From Anagrus nilaparvatae (lineage: Eukaryota; Arthropoda; Insecta; Hymenoptera; Mymaridae), in the NCBI GenBank assembly GCA_022575985.1, contig JAKSXM010000007.1:6760501-6824500 (forward strand): a stretch of 64,000 nt of DNA, given 5' to 3'. The stretch's first letter is position 1; every line of letters starts with the position of its first letter. This document shows, piece by piece, positions 20,530-32,619 of the stretch. The notes under the pieces are model-generated. The model saw nothing but the letters and a program-made list of their open reading frames with translations. It had not been told where the DNA came from and searched no databases. A program made the translations under genes and the position numbers.

Positions 20530-21480
20530 CTTTTTGGTTCCTCGTAGAGACTCTTAAGGGGGATAGGGGGGGGTATGGTCAGTAGTGCATTTTTCGGACT
20601 AATTTTTAAGATTTTTTTTTTTATCAATCTGGTAAAAGTAAGATAAACGGGTGAAGGTCTATACTAAAGAACAACTATTTAAGAGTATCCAAAAAAATTG
20701 TTATTAAAAAATATTGAAAATTGACCATTTTGTCATTAATTTGATGTTGACGTTTTTGTAAAAAAGAAATTTGTGGTGAGACACGTAAGTAATAGCTGCA
20801 TCATCTGAAACAAAAAAACCAAAAATAGGTTGTTAGTTAATAAGTTCCTTGAGGTAGTGACGTCGAGTTTTTTTTATTTATTTCAAGTATTCAATTTTTG
20901 TTGCGAGTTTAAACTCAAAAAAACGGAAAAAAAGAATTTTTTTTGTTTTTAAATTTCTGTTTTCAATCATAAAAAATTCTATTAATAAAAAAAATATATC
21001 TCAACGTCAATGCCTTGTAAATTGTCTAGAGAAAAAGTGTGCAAAATTTCTTAAGGATTGGTAAAGTAGTTTCCGAGAAACGTGTCTCACCGGCTTGAAG
21101 AAAAAAAATTTCTCAGATATAGTTTTGTAACATTTTTGTAAAAGTCTATGCCCATAACTTCGTTAATTTTGTTCCGATCGATGTGAAATTTTGTAGGGAT
21201 ACTCTTGAAACATTATACAATCGAATGAAATAATAAAAAAAAATTAAGATTTTTTTACCATACCCCCCCCCCCTTAAAAGCTATAAAACCGGTTTTTAAT
21301 CAATTCTATCAATGAAGATTTCTCCAAACCATTGTAATATTAAGACCTACATTTTTTTCAAAATTTTTGTGAAAAAAATCTTGAGGTACTTTTAAATTTT
21401 AATTTGGACGTGATACCTCATTTTTTCTATGGAAGTACTAGTTTTAGTGAATCGTTAATATTTCATATCTGATGCCTAAA
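20530..21480 (+). repeat. Family A repeat, copy 2, hosting a TIR element
   Basis: The head TTTTTGGTTCCTCGTAGAGA lies to the left. CTATAAAACCGGTTTTTAAT (from 21281) and one body unit, TTGGACGTGATACCTCATTT (near 21411), lie to the right. The segment between is the separate TIR element at 20551-21280. Orientation matches the copies at 640-3570 and 63397-64000. Confidence 0.55.
20551..21280. mobile_element. MITE-like element with G-rich terminal inverted repeats
   Basis: The left end CTCTTAAGGGGG, then GGGGGTATGGT, mirrors the right end ACCATACCCCC, then CCCCCTTAAAAG, giving TIRs of about 25-30 bp over 730 bp. There is no transposase ORF, so it is non-autonomous. A target-site duplication could not be fixed. 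Confidence 0.65.
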
Positions 21481-23000
21481 TTTGTCAAAATTTTTCCCGT
21501 CAAAAAAAAACTACAATTTTTTATTTTTTTTTTTATTTATAAATATACTCGAGAGTTCTAGTTTAAAGAAATTCGATATCACTTCATTTTATCTCATTCT
21601 GTCCATCTGCTTGAATTGTGTGTATCTCATAATTTTCTTTAATTTTAGTTTTTCAAAATTTGAACTGTTGTAAGAAAATTTTCTTTTTTTGCAATAAAGT
21701 ATGCAAATTTTAAGTTTTTTCATCTAAAAATTTTTGTTACAAATATAAAAAAATACATTTTTTTGTTTTGTTTTATGCAAACTTAAATTTTTTCCACGGG
21801 AGTTTGAAATAAAAATTATCAACAAAAAGGTAATTTAGTTTTCTTATTTTATTGTAGTTTAAGAGAAAAAAATATCATTCATTTTGAATATGATTATAAA
21901 ATTTTGTAATATAACTTGATACACTGCAGGGCCACAATAATTTAGCAGCGTAGTTTAAAATAGAAATTTTAATAAGTAAAATAATTTAAATAAATTAAAT
22001 GTGCTTTTCTATTTTAAATAAATTTGTATTCACTATTTAACTGAATCAACTAATTAAATATTTCATATAAAAATCATCACATTTTAAAAAACGCTGCCAA
22101 GTTATTCAGGGTATAGAACGGTTCCTCAAACAATGAAAAAATATTCATATTTGGTGAAAATTGGTCAACAAATTCAATTTATCCTATAAATTATAAAAAA
22201 AAAAATAAAATTAAAAAAGACTTTTTTGTTGACGGTTGTCATTTTATACTTTAATGAAAAAAATGAGATATTACGTCCAAATTAAAAAATGGTGGTTTAA
22301 GATTTTTTAGAGAAATCATTCAATCATCATACCGTAATAATTTAAAGATCTCACCAGTAACCACTACCAAAACACATATACGCAATAATTATCTTTGAAA
22401 CCAGTCTCAAAATTAGCTTAATATTTGCAAAAAAAATAAAAAATCTTTTATCAAAAATTATATTAATTCAGATTGTTATTTGTTTAATTATTTAATTTTT
22501 AATTTTAAGTAAAAAGATTTTTTTAATAAATTAAAATAATAAATTTTTCCAATGTTTATTCTTTCAGAAAAATCAATGCAGTTGTCATGAACTCATCGAT
22601 TCTAATTTGTCACAGCTACTGAAATCCATGTTTCATATTTCAAGCCTTCAAGGATAAATTTTAATTCGAAACATTTTAATCTACACATCAAATGGAACAG
22701 AAAAATTGAATTGGTAAAATTTTTGATATTCTGCATAATTTTTTTTTTTTAATTCCGATGACTTTCAAAGTAAAAACATATTTTTTTATTGAAAAATAAA
22801 AAAAATTAAATTAAATACTCAAAATCAATATCGTTTTATTTTTGCTTTGCACACTTTGCTAAAAACGTTGCTAAAAATTTGAGACCGTGCAATTAATGAA
22901 CTATCGATCAAAAAAGATTCGGACCTCTTGATTTTAGAAATATTTTCCAGAAAATACTTTTTAAAATCGCATTAGTACTTATAAACCAATATTATTTTAG
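21481..23000. other. AT-rich DNA without a recognisable gene
   Basis: The stretch holds low-complexity A/T runs and a degenerate, inverted family A line near 22255-22290 (GAGATATTACGTCCAAATTA). No supported exon. Confidence 0.55.
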
Positions 23001-23020
23001 GTCCCAAAATCGAAAGTATT

Positions 23021-23259
23021 TAAAGTCCCATTTGACCTTCCCCTCAAATTTTTGGCTTTATGGAGTATCCTTCGATATAAACGCATTCCATGTTAATATT
23101 CGCGTATTTACGGTTTCGATTGTGTGAGTCTCATATTATATCACTCATTTTTGTAATATGCAGTTTTTAACAGTTTATAGAGAGCGCCACCTTGGGATCT
23201 AGAGATCGAGAGGGAAATTGAGATAATAGAATGAGGGAGAGGGGTCAAATGGGACTTTA
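23021..23259. mobile_element. Small MITE with a perfect 17-bp TIR
   Basis: TAAAGTCCCATTTGACC at 23021-23037 is the exact reverse complement of 23243-23259. The element is 239 bp long with no coding content. Related fragments occur near 14430 and 25215. Confidence 0.7.
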
Positions 23260-23293
23260 GGAGCTTTTGAGATTAGGGAATTTAAATTAGGTA

Positions 23294-24101
23294 CAGTCGC
23301 GATCATTAATGGCTATACCAGCTATAATCGCTTTGTTTAATTAAAAAAAAAAAAATCTCAGGAAAAATTAATAATTCTAACACATGTATTTAATCCATTC
23401 TTCAACCCGATCAAAACAAAGTTTGAATTGCGAAAATCCACCGGGAATTGGCAAAAATAAAGAGGTGATCATAAAAGGGTCTTCTTTTTAAAAAACTTAA
23501 TACTGACTTCATTTCTTAACGCATTTTCGCGATTCAAACTCCATTTAAATCAGGTTAAAAAGTAGAATCCGATAAAGTGTAAAAAATCGCATTAATTTCT
23601 AAATTTGCAAAAATTGAAAAAAAAATTAAAAGGTAAAAAAGACTTTTTTTTCGTCTTCTCCTGGACTCTCCGCAGGGCGTCAAAGAAATTTCTTTTGTCT
23701 TTTTTATCTTTTAATTTTTTTTCAATTTTTGCAAATTTAGAAATTAATGCGATTTTTTACACTTTATCGGATTCTACTTTTTAACCTGATTTAAATGGAG
23801 TTTGAATCGCGAAAATGCGTTAAGAAATGAAGTCAGTATTAAGTTTTTTAAAAAGAAGACCCTTTTATGATCACCTCTTTATTTTTGCCAATTCCCGGTG
23901 GATTTTCGCAATTAAAACTTTGTTTTGATCGGGTTGAAGAATGGATTAAATATATGTGATGAAATTCACCATTATTTTACTATTGCAAATTTTTTTTTTT
24001 ATTTATTAGACATGTGTTAGAATTATTAATTTTTCCTGAGATTTTTTTTTTTTTTTAAACAAAGCGATTATAGCTGGTATAGCCATTAATGATCGCGACT
24101 G
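23294..24101. mobile_element. Tc1/mariner-like foldback MITE with TIRs of about 370 bp
   Basis: The element begins CAGTCGCGATCATTAATGGC and ends with its reverse complement, flanked on both sides by TA (23292-23293 and 24102-24103). That is the Tc1/mariner target duplication. The two arms (about 23294-23660 and 23690-24101) are nearly identical in inverted orientation around a short GC-richer centre (CTCCTGGACTCTCCGCAGGG); the right arm carries a small extra insertion near 23950-24010. The whole element can fold into one long hairpin. It encodes no transposase. Confidence 0.85.
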
Positions 24102-24319
24102 TACATAGAAACATTATAAGGGGTTTTACTTATTGTCACCTTTAAAATTTAATAATTTTTCATTTCATGTTGTAAATATGCTGCACTTTCTGCCCGCAAA
24201 TCTATGCTTGAAACTCGCATTTTTTTTCAATCTCTTGTTTTTTCTAGGGAAGAAAGTAACATCTTTCAACCAATAGTTATAACAAACTATAGCATATTTT
24301 TTTTTTTAATTTTAAATTA

Positions 24320-24605
24320 TATCCATTTGTTCAACGAGGGAAAAAAAATAGGATTTGGCTTTCAATGTAGTTGTAAGTAAAATTTCCTACATTTTTTCCC
24401 GTGTTCAACACATAGTTTTTCATTAAAAGCGAAAAAAAGATCGCCCGAAAGTAAGAAAGTAGATCTTTTTTGCAGCGTATAATGAAAAATATTTTATTAC
24501 TTAAAAAAAAAAACAGTATCTGTCACAGTGAGTCTCGAACCCGGGACCTCTATATTACTATCTTAACACGCTGCCAACGCGCTAATGATTCATATGCCGT
24601 AAAAT
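24320..24605 (-). repeat. tRNA-headed SINE-like element with hairpin body, copy 1
   Basis: On the minus strand an A-box-like TAGCGCGTTGG (24584-24574) and a B-box-like GGTTCGAGACT (24541-24531) have tRNA spacing, but no clean cloverleaf folds. The body, to the left, contains an inverted pair GGGAAAAAAAATAGG / CCTACATTTTTTCCC. The same tRNA-like head plus hairpin body, in the same orientation, occurs at 35370-35610 with different but still pairing hairpin arms. A degenerate tRNA pseudogene alone would not explain the shared body. Confidence 0.5.
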
Positions 24606-24828
24606 TGAATTTTGTTAAATATATGCTCTGGAAAAGAAAGAGTGAGAAAGAAGATTAGGGAACTGAAGGTCATTACAGTATATACTGTTTGTCTCTTTAT
24701 CCACGCACATATATTATGCAATATAAATGTATATATGTAAATTATTGAATTAATTATTCTTATTATTTTTCTTTTTGCATCAAATGCAGCATATTTACAT
24801 CTGAAAATAAAAACCCATGTGAATAGCA

Positions 24829-24912
24829 GGGGACGAAAGATTTATATTGACTCGTGACGGGAAAGGTCGCTCGACCCGTCAACTCGTCTGAAATAATTCT
24901 CTTTCGTCCCTT
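24829..24912. repeat. Imperfect palindrome of about 84 bp
   Basis: GGGACGAAAGA at the left pairs with TCTTTCGTCCC at the right. Inside, GACTCGTGACGGG pairs with CCCGTCAACTCGTC. Probably the hairpin of a small transposable element. Confidence 0.6.
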
Positions 24913-25876
24913 GCAATACAAATAGATATTTCTATTTCAATGGGGTCTAACCTGGACGGGAAACCTTTTTTGCCCTTTATATCAAAAATAACAGAGTTAG
25001 ATGAGTGGTTTTATTAAATCGTGTATGCTTTATTAAATCATGAAATAAACTATTGAGTCCGGCCTTAAAATCAATATTTTTTCCTTGTTTAAAAAATAGC
25101 TATTTTATATGCTATAGTAGAGTATAAAAGTTATTTCAATTTCATTTCCAGGTAACATGGAAAATCTCTATATAGGGAGAAACACCACTCAAGGCCTGGT
25201 AACCAACAAGAGTAAAATGGGACTTAGAATAATTTAAATTTAGGGACTATGAATAATTTTTGTTGGCAGTAAAATGGTAAAGCACGGACAGTAATTTGAA
25301 TTCACGGATAAATGCTATTGGCAAAAAAAAATATTCAAACGCCACAGGCGGTTTATTACAAAACTAATTTTTTCCTACATCTAATACACCGCTTGACTGC
25401 GCCATTATAACCGCTTGTCGTCGCCATTTTTGTACATCAGCGCCGATTTTGTCACTTTACGGTGGTAGTTTTTTTTGCCAATATTGGAAAGTAACTTTTG
25501 GAATCTAGGGTGTTTGTTAAAAACAAGTAGTCAGTAAACACTTTCAAAACAACTTCCAAGAAGCTAACGCACTCATTTATGTATATAAATAATATAATAT
25601 TGATTCTATTAACAATCATATGAGGGCTATATAACTATTATACCTACAACACGTAATTCAGGTTGGTATGGTTCTGTATATCAGTGAATTTTCTTTAGGT
25701 TTAAGTAATTTGTTATTATTTAAACAAAACAAAAAAATGAATAATTTTACTTGCATTGGGTTTTTTTTACAGTGTAATTGAATAAATCCTTAATTAAATA
25801 TCAAAATAAAAACAAAATATCAACGCATATAAATTTTTCCTTTTAAGGTATTTTGAACATCGTTTCCGAATTAAAA

Positions 25877-27733
25877 ATGAAGATTTCCCGTTTAATTTGC
25901 TTTATTACGCTACTGGATTTGGTACAATCGTTTGAAATAGAAGTCTTGCTAGGTCACGTATTGAAAGAAGTACAACCAAACAGTATCACGTTATATTCAG
26001 ACTACAAAAATGGAAGTGATTTAATTGATGAAACTAATTACTTTAGAACGTATAAATACTTGATTAATCACGTCCCAACTGCTGTCGTTGACCTAAACAA
26101 ACCCCCAAAACTTATGGAATGGAATAAGTTTGTAATTGAGTATAACCGCAATCTTTCTGCACCTCTGCATATTATTGTTCTAGGTAAAAGTGATATAATT
26201 AACCTGGAGGAAAAAATTGTTACTGCTTTAAACCGACTTTATCTATCTCTGTTTTATTTAACAAGAAATAAAATTTTTATTTTTATTAATCTTATAAACT
26301 TACCAACTAAAGAAATCGATTTGGAATTGTTTAAAGTAGCAAATCATTACAATTTTTATGACTTTACCATATTTTATAAAATTGGTTCTAAAAATACTTC
26401 TATTATTTACTCTAACCGATTGTCAAAATCTGCCGTTATGAAAAATTTAAACAAAAATTCATCTTTTATAATTTTTCCCGATACATTTGATATGATCAAT
26501 GGCTACAATATGAAAGTAGGAATTAGTAATCGTGGTTGGCCCGATACTTATAAAAATTATTTAATGAATTATAATAGTTATGAGGAGTTGTATTTACTAA
26601 TACGTCTGTATAAATCTTACGAATATTTTAAGGATTCTCTAAATGTAACTTCGACGTTTATACCATTAACAAATGCAGGAATGAGTGAAATGGCTAGAAA
26701 AAAAATAGATATATTTATTACTAAAATAAGCTTTCAGATGTCAGGCCAGCTATTGGGTATATTTATTGTGGAACCTCATAAATATGTTCTAGTTACACCA
26801 ATTTTAAGAAAAAAGAATTTGGTATTTTCTTCTGAAATTTTGGTTTCCATCTTCTGCTTGTTTGGAATAATTATTATATTCTTATTCAGTGTTTACATTT
26901 TCAAATTAAAAAAAGATGAGTGGTCATTGTTTAATATTTACAACATGATGTTAGGTTTAGGCGTAAACATGGATCCTCGTCGTAATTTAAGAACAAAAAT
27001 AATATTCTTTACTTTATTTGCTGTTTCACTTTTTTTCGTTTCTGATCTTGTTTCTGATGTTACGTCACTAAAATATGCTACCAAAGAAATACAACCTATT
27101 GAATCATTTGAAGATGTATTAACAAAAAATTTTCCGGTATCATTTGGTTATCACCGAAGTTTGTTGAACCTTTTAAAAGTCCATTGTACAGGTATTATTA
27201 AAAAAGTAATAGATATGGCAAGCTTACCGGATGAGAAAGAAAAAAATTCTATTATTATATTTGTTCAGGATGATGCTGAAAAAATTCTTAATCAAAATAA
27301 TAATATCTTGGATGGTATTAGATACAAAATAACTGATTTAATGTTGTATCAATCATGTTACATTATTGTATTTCCTGGAAATTCTCCATTAAGAAACAAA
27401 TTTGCTAATATTTATTTAAGAATTTACGAAGCTGGACTAGACGTAAAATGGAGATCTGATTATGACCACGCTATCAAAATCAGTAAAAAAACAGCAACTG
27501 AAGAAATTGAAGACGAAGAGGATACTTTACCTATAATTTTACTGTGGCTAATGATTTTAGGAATTTGTATTTCACTGTTTGGTTTGATTTTGGAATACAT
27601 TTGGTTTTATTCTCCATTGCTCAAATCAGCAATAAAAAAACTATTCATATTCATAAAAATGAAGATGAAACGAAAAACCAAAAAGAAAATGAAAATTTAT
27701 AAAGTATTTGTTAAGCCACGGAATATGGTTTAA
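25877..27733 (+). CDS. Divergent ionotropic receptor (chemosensory, iGluR-related)
   Basis: A single intronless frame of 618 codons starts at the ATG at 25877; the frame is open eight codons further upstream but without an ATG. The first 19 residues, MKISRLICFITLLDLVQSF, look like a signal peptide, as expected for a receptor with an extracellular ligand-binding region. The N-terminal half is variable. The pore part has TM1 at about residues 326-348, a pore loop with DEWSLFNIYNMMLGLGVNM, and TM2 at about 383-403 (FFTLFAVSLFFVSDLVSDV). The S2 half follows, and TM3 lies at about 557-580 (LPIILLWLMILGI). The cytoplasmic tail is very basic. Intronless divergent IRs are typical of the tuning-receptor subfamily in insects; the iGluR glutamate-binding residues are not evident. 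Role: ligand-gated cation channel in chemosensory neurons. Orthology cannot be assigned. Confidence 0.85.
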   Translation: MKISRLICFITLLDLVQSFEIEVLLGHVLKEVQPNSITLYSDYKNGSDLIDETNYFRTYKYLINHVPTAVVDLNKPPKLMEWNKFVIEYNRNLSAPLHIIVLGKSDIINLEEKIVTALNRLYLSLFYLTRNKIFIFINLINLPTKEIDLELFKVANHYNFYDFTIFYKIGSKNTSIIYSNRLSKSAVMKNLNKNSSFIIFPDTFDMINGYNMKVGISNRGWPDTYKNYLMNYNSYEELYLLIRLYKSYEYFKDSLNVTSTFIPLTNAGMSEMARKKIDIFITKISFQMSGQLLGIFIVEPHKYVLVTPILRKKNLVFSSEILVSIFCLFGIIIIFLFSVYIFKLKKDEWSLFNIYNMMLGLGVNMDPRRNLRTKIIFFTLFAVSLFFVSDLVSDVTSLKYATKEIQPIESFEDVLTKNFPVSFGYHRSLLNLLKVHCTGIIKKVIDMASLPDEKEKNSIIIFVQDDAEKILNQNNNILDGIRYKITDLMLYQSCYIIVFPGNSPLRNKFANIYLRIYEAGLDVKWRSDYDHAIKISKKTATEEIEDEEDTLPIILLWLMILGICISLFGLILEYIWFYSPLLKSAIKKLFIFIKMKMKRKTKKKMKIYKVFVKPRNMV

Positions 27734-27834
27734 ACATAATAGAATTTAAAAAAACAAAAATTGTTTCAAATTAAAAATTAAGTTATTTAATTCTTTTTAT
27801 TACGTTTTGAAACAGATATTAAAACAGATCGGGT

Positions 27835-28275
27835 ATTAAAAAGAAAAACAATAAAAATTGAGTATAAGTTGAGGGTAAAAAGTTATTTATTTCTAAATAA
27901 TAATGAAAGAGCATGAATTGAGATAAAACCTTATGCCCTAGCCTAAGGAAAACATTGCTAAAAAAGCTATTCAATGGAAAATACTATAGTTTACGACAAT
28001 TTTTCATGTTTCCCCTCCCCAATATTGCAATTAAGTAATAAATGTTTTTTTTCACTTGTTAATGATGCATTATGATCATATCATGCCAAAAATGCTATTC
28101 AAGGTGTTTTTTTCTGATCAAGCACCCTTATTTTAACCCCTTTCACCGCCTCAATTTTTGAAAAGAATGCTTTTTCTGTTTTAAAAGGTTCGAGTAGGTT
28201 TTGCGGCGCTTGTTTTCATTTTCGATTACTTCCTAAGGTATTGTGGGTGTAAGCCTTGTAAAATTTAAATAAAAA
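27835..28275 (+). repeat. Dispersed repeat E, copy 1
   Basis: ACAATAAAAATTGAGTAT, GAAAGAGCATGAATTGAG, CATGCCAAAAATGCTATTC and CACCCTTATTTTAACCCCTT occur in this order here and again at 57020-57520 in the same orientation. No open frame. Confidence 0.75.
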
Positions 28276-28724
28276 TGGAGTTGTACGTTTTTTTAAACTT
28301 GTTTTTTGTAATAAATCAAGAACAAAAACAAATTTGGAAAAATCTGTTTTTTAATATTTTGTTAATTTACATTTACAAAGAATGACATTTATATACAGTG
28401 TTTAATGTGTGCATATGGATGTTATTGTATGATATAATCGCACTTACTCACAGATGTTTTGTATGCATTTAGAATTTTATATTATGGAGATTTTTTTCCA
28501 TTGGGAATAAATTGAATATTTTATAAGCATGTATTTATTTAGACAATTATAGGATAATTTTATAAGATATTTGTTTGAAAATTTGTGTAAAAATTTTGTA
28601 ATTTTTGAGAAATTTTATAAAAATTAATAATTTTTTAATTAAGATGCCTCAAAATTCTAAAAAAAAATTTTTTTATTTTTTCTAATACAATACACAATAG
28701 CAGCTGTGTAAAATCTAACATACG

Positions 28725-28929
28725 CAGAGGCGGATCTAGAAAATTTTTTGGGGGGTCATTTGAACCAAATTACAAAAATTTTGCTAAAAAGGGTCCTTAA
28801 AATTTTTTTGGGGGGGTCAAACTGGTACTTCTCGTTAATTATATAACGTAAAATTAGCTAAAAAAGGTAAAATTAACCGCTGAGGGGAGGTCAATTGACC
28901 CCTTTGACCTCCCCCTGTATCCGCCACTG
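28725..28929. mobile_element. hAT-like MITE
   Basis: The ends are CAGAGGCGGATCTAG and ATCCGCCACTG, matching the widespread CAGTGGCGGAT hAT-type terminus. The direct repeat CATACG abuts both ends (28719-28724 and 28930-28935). It is 205 bp long with G-rich/C-rich subterminal arms (GGGGGGTCA / TGACCTCCCCC). A second left end of the same type starts at 50615. Confidence 0.7.
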
Positions 28930-28935
28930 CATACG

Positions 28936-30690
28936 TGTATTTAAAAGTGATTTTCAATACACGTACCGTACATGTTTCCTTACAATAAATTTCTTAAGAA
29001 AAAAACAATTATGTTTTAATTAATATTAATTATTTTTAATTATTATTAAATAATCGAGGACATTGTAAAAAAATTAAACAATCTTTTAAAACTAAAATTA
29101 GTCAAAATTTTGATTTTTTTATTTAAAAATATTTTGAAATAATTTTTTTATAATACCTGATCAAAAATTAAAATATTCAATTAAAGAATTGCTATTGTTA
29201 ACACACTTAGATTAATCTCAATGGGTTAAAATTTAGATATTATTAGTCATCTTAAATTTAAAGGTTTATTTTAGATCTATTTTTGTAATTCCAAGTGCAG
29301 TTTTTTAATAAAATTTTTATGTTTGTAGGAAACAATCTATCTCTTGATATTTCACAACAAAATTTTTCAGAGAAGTGTTCTTAAAAAAAAACAGCAACTT
29401 TTAAAATATTTTGTTTTATTGTGTTTAGTAACTTTAGATATTTAATTTATTTTTAGAAGTTTGAATAATCTTAAACATGTTTTCAAGATTTTATTCGTAT
29501 TAGATAAATTTTAATCAATATTTTTTTAATATTTCTTAGATTCAAATAAGAAAATAGATTTAAAACTTAAGTTTGAAATTAAAACAAGTTTAAGATTTTA
29601 TTACTCTTAATAATTTAGATTTTCATAAATCTTAAAAATGTTTTAAAAATCTTAAATAGTTTTATATTGCAAATCTAAACATGTTTATTCTAAAACTTAA
29701 ATTTAATTTAATTATTAGTTAATTAAATCTAAAATCTATTTCTTGAATCTTAATAATGTTTTTTATTTAAAAAAAAAATTTTTTTAAATCTCGAATTGTG
29801 TTTTTAGAAATTTTTATGAAATAATTGTTTTTTGAATCTTAAACATGTTTTGCTTGAATTTTAAAGCATGTTAACCTAAATATTTTGTAATAATAATATC
29901 TAAGCAACCTGTTTAAATATCCCAGCAACTTACTTTAATTTTGCTTATTTTTTTAATAGTTTTAATGTAATTTAGACTTTCAAATCTTAAATAGTAAATT
30001 TATTGTTTTATCTTATGAAACCATTAAAATTTTTTCTGTGCTTGAATATTTAAGAAATCTGTTTGAATTTTCTGACAACTTGTTTGAATTTTGCTTATAT
30101 TCTCAAGTGATTTAAGCAGAGCATCCAAACAGTGTATAACTCAAAATTAATAATAATATTATGTTGAAAATTTATGAATTGACAATAGCCAATAATTTCT
30201 TCCTAAAATCTTATTCATAAAATTTCAAATACAATAAATACATCGAAACACTGTAAACCACAAATATATTTTTATGAAACTTAATATATCTGAAGTTACC
30301 AATTTATTGTACCAAATCTTGAAGGTATTCAAAAACAAAATTTTAAAAAGCATATTGGCAGGAAGTTAAAGGCATATAATTTTAGTAAAAAAAATCGATT
30401 TAAAATAGATTTAAGCAAAATTTTTATAATTTTATATTACATAATGTAAAAATTTTCTATTGTTCTAAAACATAAGATTTTTTTGTGTGTACAAAATTTA
30501 AAATAAAGACCATATTTTTGCCTATAATATTCAAATTTATTTAAAATTATTTTTTTTTGACGATAGACACACACAACAACAAATCCTAAAATTTTAATAA
30601 ACAAAAAAAAAAGTGTCCTTTTTGAAAATATACATAACCTAAATATTACAATATAAAAAGAGGAAACAGGAAATCTCTTAGAAATAAAAG
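28936..30690. other. AT-rich DNA without a gene; recurrent AATCTTAAACATGTTTT lines
   Basis: Several degenerate copies of AATCTTAAACATGTTTT occur between about 29465 and 29880. I see no splice-framed ORF and no recognisable transposon. Confidence 0.55.
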
Positions 30691-30799
30691 ATGAAGTTAC
30701 ATTATTATTTTTTATTAAAAAACGAAAAATATTATAATATATTATATATTCTTTACTTTAAAATATTTAATAAGGTAAAGTTAATTTTAAATATGAAAT

Positions 30800-30945
30800 T
30801 GTATAAAAATTTTAATAAAATTGTAAAATATTGTAAATTTTTAGCCTTGATAATGAAGACTGAAGGTCTTTGAAACGTGGGCAATTTATTGAAAAAATAA
30901 AGCAAATAATTGTTAGCTGAGAAATCAAATATTTTTATTTAATGA
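30800..30945 (+). repeat. Dispersed repeat F with a small hairpin, copy 1
   Basis: TAGCCTTGATAATG is followed by the stem AAGAC/GTCTT around TGAAG, and then TGAAACGTGGGC. The same order occurs near 32665-32705 with AAGAC/GTTTT and CGAAACGCGGG. Both loci then share a trailing segment ending TTTTTATTTAA. The layout (CTTGA, stem, GAAAC) resembles a degenerate hammerhead core, CUGANGA-stem-GAAAC, but the CUGANGA part does not fit. Confidence 0.55.
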
Positions 30946-31199
30946 TATAAAATTCTATATAAAAAAATTTCTGCTGCTGTTTAAATTATTTAAAATATAT
31001 TTTTTATAAAGACACAAAATTAACGAAAAAAAATCATTTTTTTGGGTCACACAAGGAAAGCGAAAGTTTTTAAGCTCCACTTTTTTTTGAATATGTAAAA
31101 TTTTGATCCATCTTTTATACAAAAATTGGGACACGTATATTTTTTTCAAGGTTATTTTCATTAAAAAAAACTTGTGTTCTATTTAACAGAAACGGCTAA

Positions 31200-31410
31200 G
31201 GCTTAAGGGTCCAGTTTGGCCCAAAAAGAAAATTTTGAATTCTTATAAAACAGCGATTGTTCAGATTAAAAGGATTCCTTTGGCCCAAAAAGACCATTTT
31301 GGGTAAGTGAACTTATGCAACAGTGATTTTTTAGGTAAACAGGGCCACTGTAGCCCAGAAGACCCACTTTGGCCCAAAAGGATAAATTTGGCCCAAAAGT
31401 CTGATGCAAC
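31200..31410 (+). repeat. TTTGGCCCAAAAAG repeat cluster
   Basis: TTTGGCCCAAAAAG or close variants occur at about 31216, 31282, 31370 and 31388; the core TTGGCCCAA is palindromic. No coding function is apparent. Confidence 0.55.
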
Positions 31411-32619
31411 AGTGGCGGCAAGGGCAGCGGCGACAGCGTTTATATAACTTTATAATATATATAGAGACTAGTAAAAGTTGGAGGGGGGCTCCAACCCCCT
31501 GTATCGTATTTATTACTTCTGTTTTTGTTGCTTAAGAAAATCATGTTTCACTGCAAATTTATAATTGTGCAGACACGTTCAAAGTTTTCAGAGGAGCCTA
31601 GTTCTATCCCCAGTAAAGTTATGATTATTAATTACAGAAACGTATTTAAAAAGGTATTGGAGAGGTCCAATCCCGAAGATAATTTATTTCTTATGGAGTC
31701 GACGTGTGTCTCCCGCACTAACAGAATGTAGCATTTTATTATTAATATTTCGTTTTATTAACTGCGGTTGTGCAATTTTTTTTGATATTTATTGATCTAG
31801 GGAATTTAAGCCCTCATAATAAAAAATTATCGAATAATTTTAAGATATGGGCTTCAATATAATCCTAATAGTTTATATGGTAAAAAATATAAATTGAAAA
31901 TAATACAGTCATTTTTAAATAAACAATCGTGCGTTTTACTCCTGGATATGCAAAATCTAGTGTTTCAGAAGGCCCTTGTTTTTCGTTCATGATAATCTCG
32001 ATAAACTAATTTGTAAAAAAATTAATTTATGATACAACAATCATGTTTTTGTTTTCTGAATAGTAAAGAATCTAGAAACTTTCTAGAATTTTTCTTTAGT
32101 TTTCTTATTTTTACCGCAAATTGCCGAAAAAATTTTGTTTGATAAGTAAAAAATTTTACAAATTTTTAAAGAAACGTCTGTTTTTAATAAAAATTTAACT
32201 GAGTACGTATAAATTAGTGCCAAATCGAGTAATACCAATTGCGTCAGTAGAAAATATTCCCGAATCCAATGCAATTCTTTTCCACGGTAAAATTTTTCCT
32301 GATAACGTTTAGTTTTTTTTTTTTTAATTGAATTAAAATATTTTTCTTGGAAATTCAGTTTTTTCAACATAAAAAGATTTTGTCGTCATCAATCAAAACG
32401 AAACCTTGGTATTGATCGGTAATTTTTGCCATCTTTTTCCGTAAACCCTGTATCTCTAAGTTTTATCACGTTCTATTTTTTATCGTGTTTGGGCAAACAA
32501 ACATACAAATTTCTTGACAAATTTAAAGATTTATATATATTTAGGATATATATAGGATTAAGATTAAGATATATTTTTTTCTAAATATTTTTCAATAAAG
32601 TATAATATTAATTTAATAA

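Noticed and set aside
24525..24600. tRNA gene on the minus strand
   Set aside because: A- and B-box-like motifs are present but acceptor and anticodon stems do not fold; the same head occurs attached to a shared body at 35.4-35.6 kb, so it is better read as SINE-like.
31525..31731. 68-codon plus-strand frame
   Set aside because: It starts at TTG, has no domain, and only weak splice context (a possible GTGCAG acceptor). It could be an exon but the evidence is too thin.
32083..32370. 95-codon minus-strand frame rich in Lys, Phe, Ile
   Set aside because: Composition is what AT-rich random sequence gives; no motif, no splice context.
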